Shown: in pieces, positions 51,470-51,838 of the stretch
Layout of the letters: each line of letters opens with the position of its first letter
Position numbering within the stretch: position 1 is the first letter of the stretch
NCBI GenBank assembly: GCA_946484175.1
Contig: CAMLSX010000013.1
Coordinates: 1 to 51,838 of the forward strand
Length of the DNA stretch: 51,838 nucleotides
From: an uncultured Clostridia bacterium
GTDB lineage: Bacteria > Bacillota > Clostridia > Oscillospirales > Acutalibacteraceae
Direction of reading: 5' to 3'
The notes under the pieces: model-generated
What the model was told of the DNA's origin: nothing
Databases searched by the model: none
Seen by the model: only the letters and a program-made list of their open reading frames with translations
Made by a program: the position numbers and the translations under genes

Positions 51470-51560
51470 CAGGTTATCGCCCTTTCTTCTGCGAGAAGAA
51501 AGAGGCGCAAAGAAGCGGCGGTTCAGTTAGCTCGCAGCAAGCGTACCCGAAATATTTTCC
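51470..51560 (-). repeat. Mosaic hairpin repeat, copy 8 (internally deleted)
   Basis: Hairpin 2, CTTTCTTCT/AGAAGAAAG (51482-51502), and its linker GGCGCAAAGAAGCGG are present. The sequence then jumps directly to CGGTTCAGTTAGCTCGCAG, which in other copies lies beyond the large palindrome. Hairpin 1 and most of the palindrome are missing. Confidence 0.75.
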
Positions 51561-51668
51561 CTTCGCTCCGGCGAAAGCAGTTTTGCAGCATCGCTGTAAG
51601 GCTGCTTTTATTTTGCGCAAAATCATGCAGAAAAAACGCGGATTGCTGTTTTTATCCGCCCAAGCCGC

Positions 51669-51719
51669 TTGACAATAATCCGAAACCGGACTATAATCGT
51701 TACTGTCCGATTTCGGATT
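51669..51719 (+). promoter_or_regulatory. Consensus promoter with two palindromic operators
   Basis: TTGACA (51669-51674), 17 bases, TATAAT (51692-51697) is a perfect vegetative promoter. TCCGAAACCGGA (51679-51690) lies in the spacer and TCCGATTTCGGA (51706-51717) over the expected start site. Both are versions of TCCGANNTCGGA. The two together also form a larger dyad with arms 51677-51691 and 51705-51719. This is the layout of an autorepressed MarR-like regulator promoter. Confidence 0.75.
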
Positions 51720-51732
51720 ATTTTATTGTGAA

Positions 51733-51838
51733 ATGGGGAACCGAATTGACACAGGAAGATTTTCGAAAATTTTTGATCTCATACAAAGTACAGTTTACAA
51801 GGGACTACACAGGGTAACGGTCTGACGGGAGGATTACC
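51733..51838 (+). other. Leader of a gene starting past the window edge
   Basis: GGGAGGA (51827-51833) ends five bases before the window end, so the next start codon is expected at about 51839. Two tiny open frames lie between the promoter and this RBS: 51733-51825 (ATG, 30 codons, no RBS) and 51746-51817 (TTG, 23 codons, weak GGGG). Neither can be supported as a gene; one might be a leader peptide. Confidence 0.4.

Noticed and set aside
12010-51560. Repeats as a CRISPR array
   Set aside because: Copies are kilobases apart, about 75 to 300 bp long, and on both strands; no cas gene is present.

Overview
The window reads as chromosome from a spore-forming anaerobic Firmicute, most likely class Clostridia in the Ruminococcaceae/Oscillospirales group. 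Four kinds of evidence point there. Sporulation and spore genes are present: an alpha/beta small acid-soluble protein, a CwlJ-type hydrolase next to GerQ, the SpoIVB protease, and a BofC-like protein behind a sporulation-type promoter. Anaerobic genes are present: AdhE under a Rex operator, rubredoxin, and a Nim-like flavoprotein. TTG and GTG starts behind strong AGGAGG sites are frequent. Intergenic regions are long and full of hairpin-forming repeats. I see no rRNA, tRNA, CRISPR array, transposase, integrase or phage gene. Assignment to a named genus is not possible from this sequence alone.

Layout. 1-9 kb, mostly on the minus strand: adhE; a degenerate-motif aminoglycoside-phosphotransferase-fold protein; an AAC(6')-like acetyltransferase; and the threonine/aspartate operon (ACT protein, hom, thrB, lysC). 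9-19.3 kb: a class A penicillin-binding protein, BofC-like protein, nagA, the spore cluster (SASP, an unknown gene, cwlJ-like, gerQ-like), a Nim-like protein, an N-acetylhexosamine kinase, ComEA and a Cof-type phosphatase. 19.4-22.3 kb: two membrane proteins, then an AraC regulator broken into the tail of a uroporphyrinogen-decarboxylase-family gene. 22.4-27 kb: a fucose/arabinose-isomerase-family enzyme and an M24 peptidase-patatin-YoaK operon. 27.9-37 kb: a YgjP-like peptidase, an HdeD-like/cysteine-peptidase-like fusion, a sugar isomerase/epimerase, rubredoxin, a P-type Ca2+ ATPase, PAP2, unknown genes and GtrA. 37-47 kb is rich in wall-precursor genes: ddl, murI, a DUF1934 gene with argS, a MetH-like protein without zinc ligands, murE and murF. 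47-51.8 kb: an NlpC/P60 protein, a metallophosphoesterase, spoIVB, a DUF6199-like lipoprotein, and a strong promoter with two palindromic operators leading out of the window.

The least explained content is between the genes. A mosaic repeat family occurs at about 12.1, 17.4, 24.2, 27.3, 35.2, 44.8, 45.3 and 51.5 kb, on both strands and always outside genes. Its core is two consecutive hairpins whose stems change on both sides while pairing is kept. Several copies carry an additional 49-bp cruciform-like palindrome, and three loci carry a second, inverted version of the hairpin pair. Some copies look like internal deletions that end inside a stem. Two further intergenic regions (4.57-4.94 kb and 38.99-39.49 kb) are dense arrays of unrelated hairpins. 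These repeats account for nearly all long gaps and include a 769-bp gap between murE and murF.

Regulation visible in the sequence: a Rex operator on the adhE start site; two perfect WalR-type boxes two helical turns apart before the NlpC/P60 gene; a GntR/AraR-like operator at the isomerase promoter; and many intrinsic terminators.
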